A DNA stretch of 64,000 bases from Siphonodentalium dalli (GCA_032622095.1 CP136069.1:5566976-5630975); one strand, 5' to 3'. Numbered from the stretch's first letter, positions 22,090 to 34,235 are shown. Numbers and translations are program-made. The notes: a model not told the origin generated them from the letters alone.

Positions 22090-23170
22090 AATTGTTTAAT
22101 TATTATACGCCCCTTTTGAAAATAGGTCGTATTATGTAATCAGTCTGTCCGTCCGTCTGACTGTCTGTGCTCACAAATTGATATGTAAGTGGCTAACATG
22201 ACACATAAACATCCTTTGTGCTCACAAAATTGCATAAGTGGCACGCCACATTATCAACCTTATTTGACACCTGAAATGTCTTCTCAGTGGCTTGAGGTAG
22301 TCACTTGAAAAAAGAAGTTCTTTCAAAAATGGAAACAATTTGTCCATCAATACATGGATGTCCAACCAGTGTTCTATAGGCTAGCCAAATTAGCAACCTT
22401 ATTTACACATATATAATATTTTTCTTAATCACGCTTTATTTCTTAATGAACTCTCTCGATTGTGAATGAAGGGTTGAAAAACTACAATCTGCTGACTCAC
22501 ATGCGCCAATCTAAATTCACAGAATACTTTGACACTTTATTTGCAGCCACGCAACTAGCAATGCGTGAGAACACTTTTGAAGCCACGAAAGAACGATTTG
22601 TCACATAGGTATATAGCCACTCAATTGTGTAGACACGCACGTGGCCATTTGTTGGTACCTGTAGTACCGTCTGTCCGCCTGTCCGTCCGTCCGTCCGTCC
22701 GTTAACAATTTTTGTTTCCGATCGATAACTTTAGCTTGGATTATTTGATCTGAACCAAGTTGGTATGGGTATTTCCCAGCTAAAGATACCGGCCAAGTTC
22801 GAATATGGGTTCCGTCCAATTAATTTTACATGAGTTACGGCCCCTTTTTCGACTTAGAATATGATCAACTGTTAACAATTTTGGTTTCCGAACGATAACT
22901 TCGGTTTGGTTTATTTGATCTGAACCACAATTGGTATGTGTATTTTCCAGCTAAACTTTCAGGCCATTTTCGAATATGGGTTATGTCTAATTATTTGATA
23001 AATTGTTATGGCCATTTTTCTACTTCGAATTTTACCGCATTTTGGCATTGAACTTCGGGTTATGTCAGATATTCTTCAAATGTCGGCTCTAAGTATTACT
23101 TTATTTTTGCGGTAGCACAATTCGCAATGGCTAATGGTCATATTTTGACACGCCCTAGCGATGCTCTTGG
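22090..23170. repeat. Dispersed TCCGTCC-type repeat, fuller copy
   Basis: Contains CTGTCCGTCCGTCTG at about 22145, a TCCG run at 22670-22700, two to three diverged units of about 190 bp with CGATAACTT, TTGGATTATTTGATCTGAAC and GGGTTCCGTCCAATTAATTT, and the terminal words AATGGCTAA and GATGCTCTTGG. Core A at 10060-12430 holds a diverged version. Confidence 0.72.
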
Positions 23171-25332
23171 TTCCATTGAACCCAGCTCCCTCGAGGACTT
23201 ATTGTGGTCGGGGGTCACAAGGGCCTTGGGATGTATGCCATTTGTTATTTGGACTTGTGGGGGGGGGGTCGGTTGAAATTTCTCATAGCGATGGAGCTTG
23301 GACTCGATGCCATCTGGGCTGGCTCTACTTTTGATTTACTATTCGCGATAACATGTCATTTGATTTCTTACTTTTCAGTGTCCTGTCATAAATCACGGCT
23401 ATGTAAGGTGTGATGTTTGCTCCATTGTGGGCCGTTTGCTCCACTGTGGGCCGTTTGCTCCATTGTGGGCCGTTTTAACAGTTTGTCCCATCTATTTCGG
23501 CTTTTCGCCTTAGGGTTTTCCCCCTCTATGGTGGCACGTTTTCAGTTTGGGTTTACCCCCTCTTTTTTAAAGACATATTATGTACTTGTGCGGGTATGTG
23601 AAACTGATCAGTTCGCATTCAGGCGCTATGTCAACTGGAGGAATGTAGCAATTTAGTAATAACGCCGAATATTTCAAGCAAATCGACCGTACCACTCCAT
23701 TTAAATCATTGCCTGAACTACCCTCAATTGTAAATATTTACAAAACGGGACGCAACTATCTAATATACAATATTCACCTCCGTCAAAAACCGACATAGAC
23801 AGCAGGACTAGCAAAGACCGTTACGTTTCCTGGCTTTTGTTTCGATCAGGATATGGTAAACATAAAAGAGCGTTCATTGTTACTGTTTTCCTGCTATGGA
23901 AATAATACAGAGCGTTTATATCATTTGTGTGTGATAAACCGATAGAATTGCGCTGTGTTCTGTAAACAGACGCACCACTTCTGTAACACGAGCAAGCTCT
24001 TGTTTACGTTCACCATCGTATGGCTTGACGACAATATGATGTTTACGCGCTGATTGTGCTTGGCGTATGATCGGGACTGTACATGTTTTGATGTTCTTTC
24101 TGTTGATGGCGATTTGAACAAATCTGAATATTTCTGCAACGAACGCCACCCGTGCCTTTAAGATGGAGCTGCACGTTTTGCCTAAATATAGCCAAAGATG
24201 GCATAAGATTTTCAACAAAGTATTTCTTTGGATCTATCTGGCGAAAAATCTTGAATTTGACATATCATCATCTTCATTGTATGTAGAATCTGAGCAGTTA
24301 TTAAGAGACCACACAAAAACAATGGAATTTAATGCATTTGGGCGGTTGCAAATATTATTTTCTTTGTTGTCCCTTTAGGTACCAAGAACTGCTACAATAA
24401 TTCATAATTTCACACCAAAATCCAATCATCAAATGGATTATTGTCTTTGCTCTGTGAGAGAAGGTTTTATTTGTATCATAATGTGGAGTTCGATTTTTAT
24501 TTATTGCATGCTATAGTGTCGTAACCCCATATATTATAATGAAGAATAATGTAGTCAGAAATATTCCAGCCCATGCAATGACAACAACTGTTGACACAAC
24601 TGTCCACTCAAACAGGGAGCACAACAGATATTAGGCCCCAGTGTTCAGATATATGGTGGTCAGCTTTATTTTGTTATGAAGCCATGACCCAGAACTCATC
24701 TCAGCCCAATTTTTCATTGAACAACATGAATGACATGAAAATTCTCCAATACAGCAAATTATTTGTGGGTAGTTGTCCTTCTAAGTGAAAATAATCATCA
24801 AATTTAATGAATCAAAAAAATTAAGTCTCCTCTCATGATCTTTAGATATGATATCATGGACATATGATCTGCAATTTTGTAACAAACATAATTTACACAA
24901 GTTATTGGTGCCTGAAAACGGTGAAATTTTAAATGTCTTCCATGTCACAAAAATGAAGTCAATGAGATTATAATAACCAATTGTTCGATGGTTCTTAAAT
25001 ATTGCATCACAATAATCGCTTGTACCAAAATTTCACAAATAAATTCCTGCCAGATTTTGAGAAGATCCATTTCCAAATACTAGGAATTTTTGGCCATTCG
25101 TGCATCTGTCCCTTGACATGGGTTTTTTCAGCAGTCAGACACTTTTCCGTTTTTCGTAATAACGGGTCAGTTGATTTTACTTTCAGTGCCCCGTTACACA
25201 ACATGACTCCACGCAGGGCTGTTTTACCACAGTCTGTATCCTTTTTGTCCCAACCGTTACGGCTTTTCGCCTTGGGGTTTACCCCCTTGTTGGTGGCATG
25301 TTTCTTTTGGGGTTTACCCCTTTTTCACGCTG
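23171..25332. other. Non-coding DNA with small repeats, no gene recognised
   Basis: GTTTGCTCCATTGTGGGCC (19 bp) occurs three times in tandem near 23416-23473. A cassette with CGGCTTTTCGCCTT and GGGTTTACCCCCT near 23497-23565 recurs at 25260-25330. A 100-codon minus-strand ORF (24218-23916) resembles nothing I recognise. Confidence 0.55.
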
Positions 25333-25340
25333 ATCCTGAG

Positions 25341-26183
25341 TAGGGCTGCAGCGATACACTATGCCACGAATCACGATACCTGATCATCAATACGATCCCT
25401 TTCACGATACCCCTCATGAGAGTTTCCCCACGCTTACCGCCAGAAATATTATAACCAACCAGTTTACGACTGGTAGAGTTCGGTTTAAACTATTTTGGGG
25501 TTAGAGCTACTCCACCGTTTCGATGGTCCCTTACCATGAACCTCCATAAAACAACCGCCACAATTTTGGACTTTCCGTTTCAGTTATCAGAATTATAACT
25601 TGCCCATACAGATGAGGCTGCCGCTGTCAATTGTCGTTTACAATTGTCCACCAAGTGTTATTTATCAACAAGTTCCTTGATGCAATTTGGATTTATTCTC
25701 ACCATAAAGCCTTTTGCTTTTAGAGTTATCCTTCATCATCCGCAATTTGATCCGAAACCGTTGGCTCGTCGACTTTTTACTGGGCCACTAAGACGTCCCG
25801 ATGATGCAAACTAATATATTTCACAACTCGCTATCTAATTACTCTGAGCTTTGATAAGCAGGTTCCTCGACTCGAATCAAATTATTTTGACCCGGAATCC
25901 ACATAACTAGTATTGAGGCGCGCTTAATCGGAGTATTCATGTTCACTGGGAAATTTGCCAGGCATACCACGTCTTGATTTGATTCAACCATCGTTTGGTT
26001 TCTCCTTATTTAAGTAGGTTCAATTTAAGCCTCGACCAAGCATCGGTTCCCCTTTTTACACTAGCCCATCTTCGCACATTACTTGATTCCCGGGATCGCG
26101 TTCCACATTCCACGATACGATACGCGCATCGTTTGCCAGTATGTCGCGATATCTTGGTTTCACGATTAAACGTTGCAGCCCTG
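25341..26183. mobile_element. hAT-like non-autonomous DNA transposon, 843 bp
   Basis: The termini are inverted. The left end reads TAGGGCTGCAGCGATAC, and the right end read inward is CAGGGCTGCAACGTTTAATC. This is the classic hAT-type AGGGCTGCAACG terminus. The flanking octamers ATCCTGAG (25333-25340) and TTCCTGGG (26184-26191) match at six of eight bases, as expected for an aged 8-bp target duplication. CACGATAC words recur near both ends. There is no transposase. It contains a copy of another dispersed repeat. Confidence 0.78.
25718..25917. repeat. Dispersed repeat, copy 2, nested in the hAT-like element
   Basis: The diverged partner of 20754-20983, sharing its blocks in the same order. It lies wholly inside the hAT-like element, so the insertion is younger or was carried along. 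Confidence 0.7.
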
Positions 26184-26354
26184 TTCCTGGGTTACTTGTG
26201 TGTTTTGTTTTGTTTCTGATCAACCATGATCACTTCCGTTTTTCGTATACCGAAATTTCCATGTGACATTGTTTACATATTTTCTATAGTTCCTTGGTTA
26301 TAACAATGTTCGTTGTGGTTGATCGCAACTTTTATTTTACTTTTCCCCAGCTCT

Positions 26355-26609
26355 ATGGCTACCACCAATTCAGCTGCTAAACGTGGGCACTCGGCGAGTT
26401 CACCACTGCCGCCTAGTGGGACGAAGCGTGGACGACCTCGGCGCATCCCCGGCATTCCGGCTCCTGTTGTTACCTTATCCGCTGCTTCCATATTGGCTCG
26501 ACCACGCGTTGGTCACCCGGTGTTTTCGCTGTTGGCATTATTGTCGTCGGCTCCTGTTTCGGACGCCTCTTCGCCATCGTTTTGGAGCTCTCTGGCTGTG
26601 CCTGGATAA
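26355..26609 (+). CDS. Possible first coding exon with AT-hook-like segment; uncertain
   Basis: An 84-codon frame begins at ATG 26355, just after a pyrimidine tract ending TTTTCCCCAG (26342-26351) that resembles a 3' splice site. An upstream in-frame ATG exists at 26313 but would read through that tract. The protein starts MATTNSAAKRGHS and contains the basic stretch TKRGRPRRIPG at about residues 23-33. GRP flanked by basic residues is the AT-hook core, which binds the minor groove of AT-rich DNA. The remainder is Ser/Pro/Ala/Leu-rich. It ends in a TAA 14 bp before GC-poor repeat DNA. It could be an exon of a mobile-element gag or a chance frame. I do not recognise a gene, and no neighbouring coding exon was found. 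Confidence 0.3.
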   Translation: MATTNSAAKRGHSASSPLPPSGTKRGRPRRIPGIPAPVVTLSAASILARPRVGHPVFSLLALLSSAPVSDASSPSFWSSLAVPG

Positions 26610-26719
26610 TCACTTGCTGTTTCGGGACTTCCTTCAGCGACTTCAAACAGCCGTTCTCATTCAGCAGTTCTCAGTTACCTGGATCTGCTTCCACTGGACT
26701 TTTTACCCCCCGCCGCACC

Positions 26720-27345
26720 GAAGTTCGGGGGGTATACTGGAATCAGCTTGTCCGTCCGTCATCCGTCCGTGGACACAACTTTGTCCGGAGATTTTCTCAG
26801 TCGTTTGTGATCAATTTCCGTGGAACTTGGCTCAGACATAAACCACATGGGGCCCTGTGCACCTGCGATTATGACGTCTGTCGGACTTTTTTTGGAGGAA
26901 TTATCCCCCCATTTGCGACTTAGACAATTTTTGCAACATGTATCATTTTGTCCGAGCTTTTATTCCTACATTTTTAGGTAAAATTGTTACACACTTGGCA
27001 CAGATCTTTAGTACCATTGGAACTTGTGCACCTGCGATTATGACGTCTGTCCGACATCTTTAGGAGGAGTTATCTTCCTTTTTTTTACTTAAAAATTGTT
27101 TGCAACCTGCATAATTTTGTCCGAGCTTTTATTCCTACATTTTTCATTCAATGTTTTTTAATCTTGGGACTGATATTTAGTACCATGGGAACCTGTGCAC
27201 CTGTGGTTATGATGCCTGTCCGCCTTTCTTGTGGAGTTATTCCCCCTTTTTCGACTTAGAATTTTTTTTTGCAACCTACATAATTTTGTCCGAGCTTTTA
27301 TTCCTACATTTTTCGGTCAATATTTTTAAGATTCTGATTCGGGTT
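26720..27345. repeat. About 170-bp tandem repeat, three copies, with TCCGTCC start
   Basis: After GGGGGGTATACTGGAATCAG and TCCGTCCGTC (26728-26770) come three units, beginning near 26852, 27023 and 27191. Each carries TGTGCACCTGCGATTATGAC and later TTTTGTCCGAGCTTTTATTC. The layout is like that of the dispersed repeat at 22090, but the sequence is different. Confidence 0.8.
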
Positions 27346-27409
27346 GTGCACCTGCTATGGGAACTGTTATTTTATTATTTTACCTACATGGTTACTGACA
27401 TGACAGAGG

Positions 27410-28570
27410 CACTCGTCCTTCGGTTAGACACGAGTCTTCCATATTTCTTTCCAACACAAATTTTCGGGTTTGCCAAGAGTCTCTCCCTCTGCTCTTTTGC
27501 TAGACAAGAGTCAGTCGTACATAAATTTCGAAGTACAATTGCTAGTCGCGCACGTACGTCGAACGAATGAAACCCTCATTTCCGTTTGCACATACCGGGG
27601 AAACCCTGGGAAATCCTGCCACCTGATTGGCTGGCGTCTTTAAAAAGCGCCAGCTTTTGTATACAAATAAACACGTGGAACATCTATTTTTAGCTTATGG
27701 GCGTTGATAATCGATAACATAATTACTTCGCGCATGAGTAGTCCAAACAGGAATCTTTTCCGCTTTAAACTGTTTTCACCAGAAAAGCGGAAAATATTTT
27801 AGAATAATCTATTAAAGTGTGTTCTACTGCAAATACTACGCACAATGAAGGATATATTTCTATAAATCGCATTATACTATATATGTCCGCTAATTCTTAT
27901 GGACACAGATATCTAAATTTACGCCATGATTCTGCGGAAGTATTTACGACTTTCGAAACCTAATTTCGTTTCTTGGCACCAAAATGATTGACGTGCATAC
28001 ATTAGTCTATTTTGGGAGTCGCTTGCCATGATGATGACGTCTCCCGCTCTGTGGTTTTTCTACCTCGAGCAAATGACCTTGACTGCATGCCTTTTCCATT
28101 AGACGTACCATGCGCGAGTCTGGGAGCAAACAAATGTACGCTAAGTTTACTAAGACTGGACAAGAGTCTACCCAGCTTGGATACTTCAATTGGTTATTAA
28201 CAATCACTGGGTCAGTCACAAGATAAACTGCCCGTCTGTTAGACAACAGTCTTCCAGATTTCTTTCATTACCACATGTTCGGGTCAGACAAAAGTCTCTC
28301 CTTCTGCTACCTTTATGTTCGACAAGAGTCTAACATCCTACATTTTTCAGTGTGCTCCACTGTCCCTGTTTGCCCACTTTTGTTTCCCGCATTGACAAAA
28401 TGCTCCTATCCGCCTTGCTCGGAAGTTGCTCCTCATTGTGTTCGACAAGAGTCTAACATTATACATTTTTCAGTGTGCCCCACTGTCCCTGTTTACCCAC
28501 TTTTGTTTCCCGCATGGACAAAATGCTCCTATCCGCCTTGCTACTTGTTGTGTTCGACAACAGTCTAACA
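27410..28570. repeat. Recurrent AGACAAGAGTCT motif
   Basis: About nine variants of GACAAGAGTCT(T/A) occur (near 27426, 27473, 27512, 28156, 28239, 28289, 28320, 28443, 28555). AGAC and GTCT form an inverted pair around AAGA. Spacing in the first half is irregular; in the second half the motif heads each tandem unit. Confidence 0.7.
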
Positions 28571-28645
28571 TCCTACATTTTCCAGTGTGCTCCACTGTCC
28601 CTGTTTACCCACTTTTGTTTCCAGCCTTGACACAATGCTCATATC
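28320..28645. repeat. 111-123-bp tandem repeat, three copies
   Basis: Units start at 28320, 28443 and 28555 with CGACAAGAGTCTAACAT and carry TCCACTGTCCCTGTTT and ATGCTCCTATCCGCCTT. The length difference is a short insertion in unit 1. Confidence 0.9.
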
Positions 28646-28847
28646 CGCCTTCCTCAGTATTTCAAACCTTTTGCCCCAGCAGTGATTTAATTGTTATTTC
28701 TCCACTGTTCTCACTGATAAATTTTAAGTTTTAATATTTGGGTGGTTGCGAAGGGTTCGATGTGTGTTTTTTTTCCTTTCCAGCTTGGTGGGATTTGGGT
28801 GGGGCTATAGGCTTTTGCTCATTTTTCATGTTTTCGCCAAGCCTTGT

Positions 28848-29019
28848 GGCCCTTTTTTGGTCCCCACCTTCACAATTTTATTATTTCGGCTGATTAATGA
28901 AGATAATTAAACAGCCATTGAACGAGAAATTGTCTCATGTCTTGTGAACTAGCAAATCCCTCCTCGGGCTCAATATTATGTAATCACAGAATATTTATTT
29001 ATCCATCTTCTCAGGGCAT
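28848..29019. repeat. 172-bp direct repeat, copy 1
   Basis: Matches 29379-29550 with two or three changes. It starts GGCCCTTTTTTGGTCCCCAC and ends CTTCTCAGGGCAT. It lies immediately left of the 259-bp element. Confidence 0.9.
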
Positions 29020-29021
29020 TA

Positions 29022-29280
29022 TAGCAGGTTATATATAACCATTTTTATGTTTGAGAAGATCTGGCGATCGGTTTCATGATTGCCTGCAGTCAGTTTTGGT
29101 GGAGACTGTACGTAATGTAATTTATACTTTCGGTCTCGTGAGCGGCCTTCCTTATCAGTCGCCATTTAGCAAACCAGTAAGAACTCTCTCTGGACGTGGG
29201 AAGGTTATTCAAATGTTATGTAGTTTAAAATATTATATTAGTAATTCATACACATCTCGGCATCGGTAATTGTTTCTTGA
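29022..29280. repeat. 259-bp dispersed element, copy 2
   Basis: The partner of 21047-21305, inserted right after the 172-bp repeat copy 1. Confidence 0.85.
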
Positions 29281-29378
29281 CCCTCCCTCCCGCCCTGTAT
29301 GGTTATTTTGTTAAGTTTTGTTATTCTCATGTGTTATGATGTTTTATTTCATTTGTTACTCTTGTTTGACTTGTATGG

Positions 29379-29550
29379 GGCCCTTTTTTGGTCCCCACCT
29401 TCACAATTTTATTATTTCGGCTGATTAATGAAGATAATTAAACAGCCATTGAACGAGAAATTGTCTCATGTCTTGTGAACTAGCAAATCCCTCCTTGGGC
29501 TCAATATTATGTAATCACAGAATATTTATTTAGCCATCTTCTCAGGGCAT
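29379..29550. repeat. 172-bp direct repeat, copy 2
   Basis: Second copy. It runs straight into the 32-bp tandem array, as if the array once followed copy 1 and was displaced by the 259-bp element and duplicated flank. Confidence 0.9.
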
Positions 29551-29950
29551 AAATAGTAATTTGATAGCGTTAATTTAGATAATAAATAGTAATTTGATAG
29601 CGTTAATTAGAATAATAAATAGTAATTTGCTAGCGTTAAATTAGATAATAAATAGTAATTTGATAGCATTAATTCGGATAATAAATAGTAATTTGATAGT
29701 AATTTGATAGCGTTAATTTAGATGATAATAGTAATTTGATAGCGTTAATTTAGATAATAATAGTAATTTGATAGCGTTAATTTAGATTATAATAGTAATT
29801 TGATAGCGTTAATTTAGATTATAATATTAATTTGATAGCGTTAATTTAGATTATAATAGTAATTTGATAGCGTTAATTTATATTATAATAGTAATTTTAT
29901 AGCGTTAGTTTAGATTATAATAGTAATTTTATAGCGTTAATTTAGATTAT
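29551..29950. repeat. 32-bp AT-rich tandem array
   Basis: About twelve copies of AATAGTAATTTGATAGCG followed by TTAATTTAGATTAT, with a few length variants at the left end. Single related units lie left of the 259-bp element at 20975-21045. Confidence 0.92.
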
Positions 29951-30117
29951 TCATCTTTAACTCGTGTATTGTCCATGGCTATGTTAATAATCCTGTATCG
30001 TTGGATTCTGACATATTAATCCTGATTCCGCAGTGCATGATTCCATCGGTGGGAAGCGCCCTATGGGTGGCACTCCATCATTACCTACACTAAATCTGAA
30101 TTAGCTTCCTTCTTAAA

Positions 30118-30275
30118 ACTAGAAAGTATAGTTAGTTGTTAGTCACTTAGTTAGTCAGCTAGTTAGTTAGTTAATTGGATAGTTAGTTAGTTACTCATGT
30201 AGCTAGTTATAGTTAGTTAGCTTGTTAATTAGTTATTAGATATTTACTGAGTTAGTTAGTTAGTTAGTAAGATAT
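30118..30275. repeat. TTAG microsatellite
   Basis: Interrupted runs of TTAGTTAGTTAG over about 150 bp. Confidence 0.9.
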
Positions 30276-30579
30276 TTACCCGGCTGGTCTGGATACGTCG
30301 ACTCGCCAAGAAGACCGTTTTCTCCATTTGGTAAAAAGGTGATTGCCAGTGCCAAATAGTGAAACAGCATCTTAAAATATAACAGAGAATAAGATGAGAT
30401 GAGATACGATCAGATATATAACACAATTTATTTAAAGTCGGTGATAATACATCATGCAAACGCACAAGCAAGCTGGTTATAAATAAATAGCATTGTCTGC
30501 TTTAAAAATAATATAGCGCATACCTCTTCACTCATATGGTGGGCCTATATAGACTTGAAAATTTAAGAATAAACATATT

Positions 30580-31140
30580 TCCAAATGCACGTCAGCATCC
30601 CTGCCCCATGAATGTGTGTCTCCATCCGGAGCTCTACTATATTTTAATAAAGGGACATTTCTTGTACAGAGGAACATAATGTCCATGGTCATAACAAGGG
30701 AATTAGGGGTCCCTGTCGGCTTGCTTCCCTCATATGGCGAACTTATTGACTAAAAATCGGATAACACCCCATATTTTTACATCATCAGCATCCCTGTCCC
30801 ATGAACGCGTATATCCACTCCGACGCTTCATCGAATTTCATTAAAGGGGGACATCTCCTGCACAGATATATAGCATGTCCAAGACCATAAAAAGTTAGTT
30901 ATGGGTCATTGTGGGCCTTCTCCCCTCATAATTATGGTGTACTTATTGACTAAAAATCGGATAACACCCCATATTTTTATATCATCAGCATCCCTGTCCC
31001 ATGAACGTGAATCTCCACCCCGCAGCTTCGGTGAATTTCAGTAAAGGGACATCTCCTGCACAGATATGTAGCATGTCCATGACCATAAAAAGTGAGTTAT
31101 GGGTCATTGTGGGCCTTCTTCCTCCATATGGTATATACGT
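30580..31140. repeat. About 195-200-bp tandem repeat, just under three copies
   Basis: CAGCATCCCTGYCCCATGAA starts at 30593, 30786 and 30986, each followed by ACATCTCCTGCACAGATAT and GGGTCATTGTGGGCCTTC. Confidence 0.88.
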
Positions 31141-32647
31141 CTTTATAAGCCAGTGTCAGTGACAATCGGTGGTCTGTAAAAGCCAGGGTCTGTATGCGTT
31201 TGCCAGGGTCCGTATACAAGCCACTTACTAGTCCAGTGCATTAACGGTTTAACCGCAAACTAATTGCAACACAAATTTCTCTGTGGGAATAAGTACATTA
31301 ACCTATCAGAGACAACATACTAAAAATCAAAAAGAATCAAGAAAGGCGTTATTGGTGAATTGTGTGAAATAAATTTGTCAAAATTCGGTAAAATACTCAA
31401 TTTATGGCTTTTCAAGAATGTTTATAAAAAAAACTCTATTGAATTTGTAAATCCATTTTTCCTTCCCATATACCTTTAGTAGTTTTCGATTAATTGGGAG
31501 TTTGCTTAATTTCAGATCCTCAATTTCTCAAAATTAGCTAAAATCCATGTGTATGGTCTTGTATTTTAAAACCTAAAGAAACAGTATGGGATTTATTATT
31601 GTTTTAGTAATTTCTTCTCCAGATTGTACACAACAAATTATTTCTTTTGATTGGGAGGACAATAATATTCTTAAACAGAATGTTTGTTCCATTGTATGGA
31701 CTTAGCCAAATGTGCCTGTGGTCAAGAACCGGCGTGATGAAATAACATATCTGAGGTCATAAAACTCAAGAAATATATATCCATATTCCATGTATTTCTC
31801 ATAATCATTTGAGTATGCATGGTTAAATACACTGGGAAGGAATATCCAAAACACATGTTATAGAAATCAATGAATTCTTAGTGTTGAGTCTTTTCTAAAA
31901 AATGCCAATTCGGGGAGTTTTTGTCCATTTTTAAAGGTGTTTGTGTATAGATAGTAAAAACAATGTGCGTTTAATGTGTAAAGTCGTTTGAACTTTCGTC
32001 CCAAAATACTTTAGTGTTTAAATAATAGCCTTATATTGGATATGTCAATGGATGTCACAGGATTTCACAAATTTTACTGGTAACTGACTCGAAATTTTAA
32101 TATCGGAAAAATGCGGTAGGGGAAACCATATTAACAAAATCTCAGAAATCTTGGATCTTGATGCCTAAAACTTTACTATCGTCAGCGCCTACAAACCTTA
32201 GTCTTTCCTATAGAGTTTACGGCTTCCTCTTTTGATGTCCATATTTAGAGCTACGACCATTTTTGTTGCAACTCGATGGCGAATCATTATTTCTGGATTA
32301 TTCTATATAACATGCCCACAAACTTGGCATAAAGTCCCAAATAAACCTCCACTAAAGTTCTGAACCTTTTATTCTGCAACAATAAGATCATAAACTTTTG
32401 TGATTTCACCTACCCCATTATCAACTTTCAAATTTTGAGTCTGTTTCTTGAATAACATGTGAAATCCAGTGACTGGCATAACCAATGCAATTCTATTTTA
32501 TCCAACGCTAAGGGATTTAGGGAGAATGTTCAAATGATTTGAAACATTAAAGACCAATTGTTTTCTTTGTTGTTCACTAATTGTGCGCACAAAACACTTT
32601 TATAATGGACAAAACACCCCAAAACAGTCCAACATGGCTTTAATTGT
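31141..32647. other. AT-rich DNA, no gene or clear repeat
   Basis: Stops are dense in all frames. Only scattered A/T runs are present. Confidence 0.6.
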
Positions 32648-32800
32648 TTAATCCTTTACCCAACAAACCGGCCAAAACCGGCCAAATAAAGCTTCAACAG
32701 CCTAAAATATCCTCGGTCTGTCTCAATAAAACCATACAAATATGGATATCATTGGAACCGGCTCATTGACCACATTGTGATGGTTACAGTTATACCCTGT

Positions 32801-32869
32801 GCCAATGCATTCTCTTATATATGCGAGTCGACCATAGGTCGCCTCGCATATATAAGAGAATGCATTGGC
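32801..32869. repeat. 69-bp near-perfect palindrome, left
   Basis: GCCAATGCATTCTCTTATAT runs into a centre GACCATAGGTC and back. It is repeated in inverse orientation at 32950-33018 and again at 63830-63898. Confidence 0.93.
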
Positions 32870-32949
32870 CTAAAAATAAATCTTTTTTTAACACTTTTTA
32901 CCATTTTTTCTTACATTCTTTAACAATTTTATAATTTTTAATGTGTTAA

Positions 32950-33018
32950 GCCAATGCATTCTCTTATATATGCGAGGCGACCTATGGTCGACTCGCATAT
33001 ATAAGAGAATGCATTGGC
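32950..33018. repeat. 69-bp near-perfect palindrome, right
   Basis: The inverse of the left palindrome. The pair is separated by 80 bp of AT-rich DNA and bounded by CCCTGT on the left and ACAGGG on the right. Confidence 0.93.
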
Positions 33019-33049
33019 ACAGGGCCCTTCTGTTTGGGTAAAGGGTTAA

Positions 33050-34235
33050 AAAGGCAATACAAAGGATTCATGGGATTATAAGCTGATTGTGGCACATATG
33101 TGTTTAGCAATTCCAGCAGTTTATTAACCTAGTATAGTTAAGATGTTATGAGAAATACAGGGCATTTGGGTATCAATTTGCATATAAATGAAAGGACTTG
33201 TGACTTGGAGTTTTTTCAAAATATTTTTCAATTTCGCCTTTCTTGGTCATTTTTTTTTAGTACGTTGTTTATAATGGGTTAATAGACTTGTTCATGCTAA
33301 GAAACATTTTGTTGCTATTAGTGTGAGGTTTTACATTTTTTTCTCATAAATGCACTGGTCTATCTATACCAACACCTGCACGCCAGGATCGGACGCATTT
33401 AAACTAGTATGGATACACTTTCTCTAATAACAAAATAATGTATAATTAAATTGCAGCGTGAATTTAAAACTGGAATCGACATTAATTGGTCTTGTGAACA
33501 TAATATATGTACTGATGACCATGAACATGAATATGAATACATTTTCCATTATAAAAAGTGATACTACAATATTGTTATGTATTTTCTATGACAAGTAGTT
33601 AAACAATTAATCAAGCAGTTTTGCAGACGACTACGTACCAATACTATACTGTTATAACTCCGCTGTCTAACTGCATTGCAAATGGACGTGGACCAAATAA
33701 CGTTCATTATTACTATATTGTTATTTATCATATGACTCAATCATTATTTACGTTGGAAAGTATGTCATAAATAAATTTCATATGAACTACTAGTTCATAT
33801 CACCTTCCGATAATTTGATTGGTTTGTTGACAAAAAGTGTGTTTTGATTGGCGGAATGGCAGCCGGGGCAGAGCCGTATCTCTAACTAAATGCAGGTCAA
33901 ATTCATGCGCGTCAATCAACGCGATGCCGAAATTCTCTCAATTATAATGAAATATATAGTTTTGGACATTGTTATACGATAAATAGAATATGTAGTTCGT
34001 ATTTATCTAATAAACATACGATATAATGTCACAAACTGAGAACAGAATAGCGCACTATATCTTCGCGTGCATATTATTTCTGCTAGTTCATCGGGTGTAA
34101 TTGGGCTGCAAAGAAGTGACGTCACATTAACCTTTTGCTGCCGATGTCATATAGCTATTTAGTGATGTGTGTGCGTTTTGGACATCATAATCAATTTATA
34201 GGTGTCATATGATAAATATAATATGTAATTCGTGT
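33050..34235. other. AT-rich DNA, no gene recognised
   Basis: A word pattern with TTTTGGACAT and ACGATAAATA near 33960-34005 recurs diverged at 34175-34235, leading into the hairpin below. This is possibly one old hairpin element. Confidence 0.5.

Larger units (their letters stand above)
32652..33045. mobile_element. piggyBac-like MITE, 394 bp, with palindromic inner arms
   Basis: TTAA lies on both sides (32648-32651 and 33046-33049). The termini are inverted: left TCCTTTACCCAAC, right read inward CCCTTTACCCAAAC. This combination fits piggyBac-type insertion. Inside is a 230-bp inverted repeat (32795-33024) whose two arms are themselves palindromes. There is no transposase. Confidence 0.75.

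Noticed and set aside
23916-24218. 100-codon minus-strand ORF as a gene
   Set aside because: No family resemblance, no splice or promoter context, and overlapping frames of similar length.
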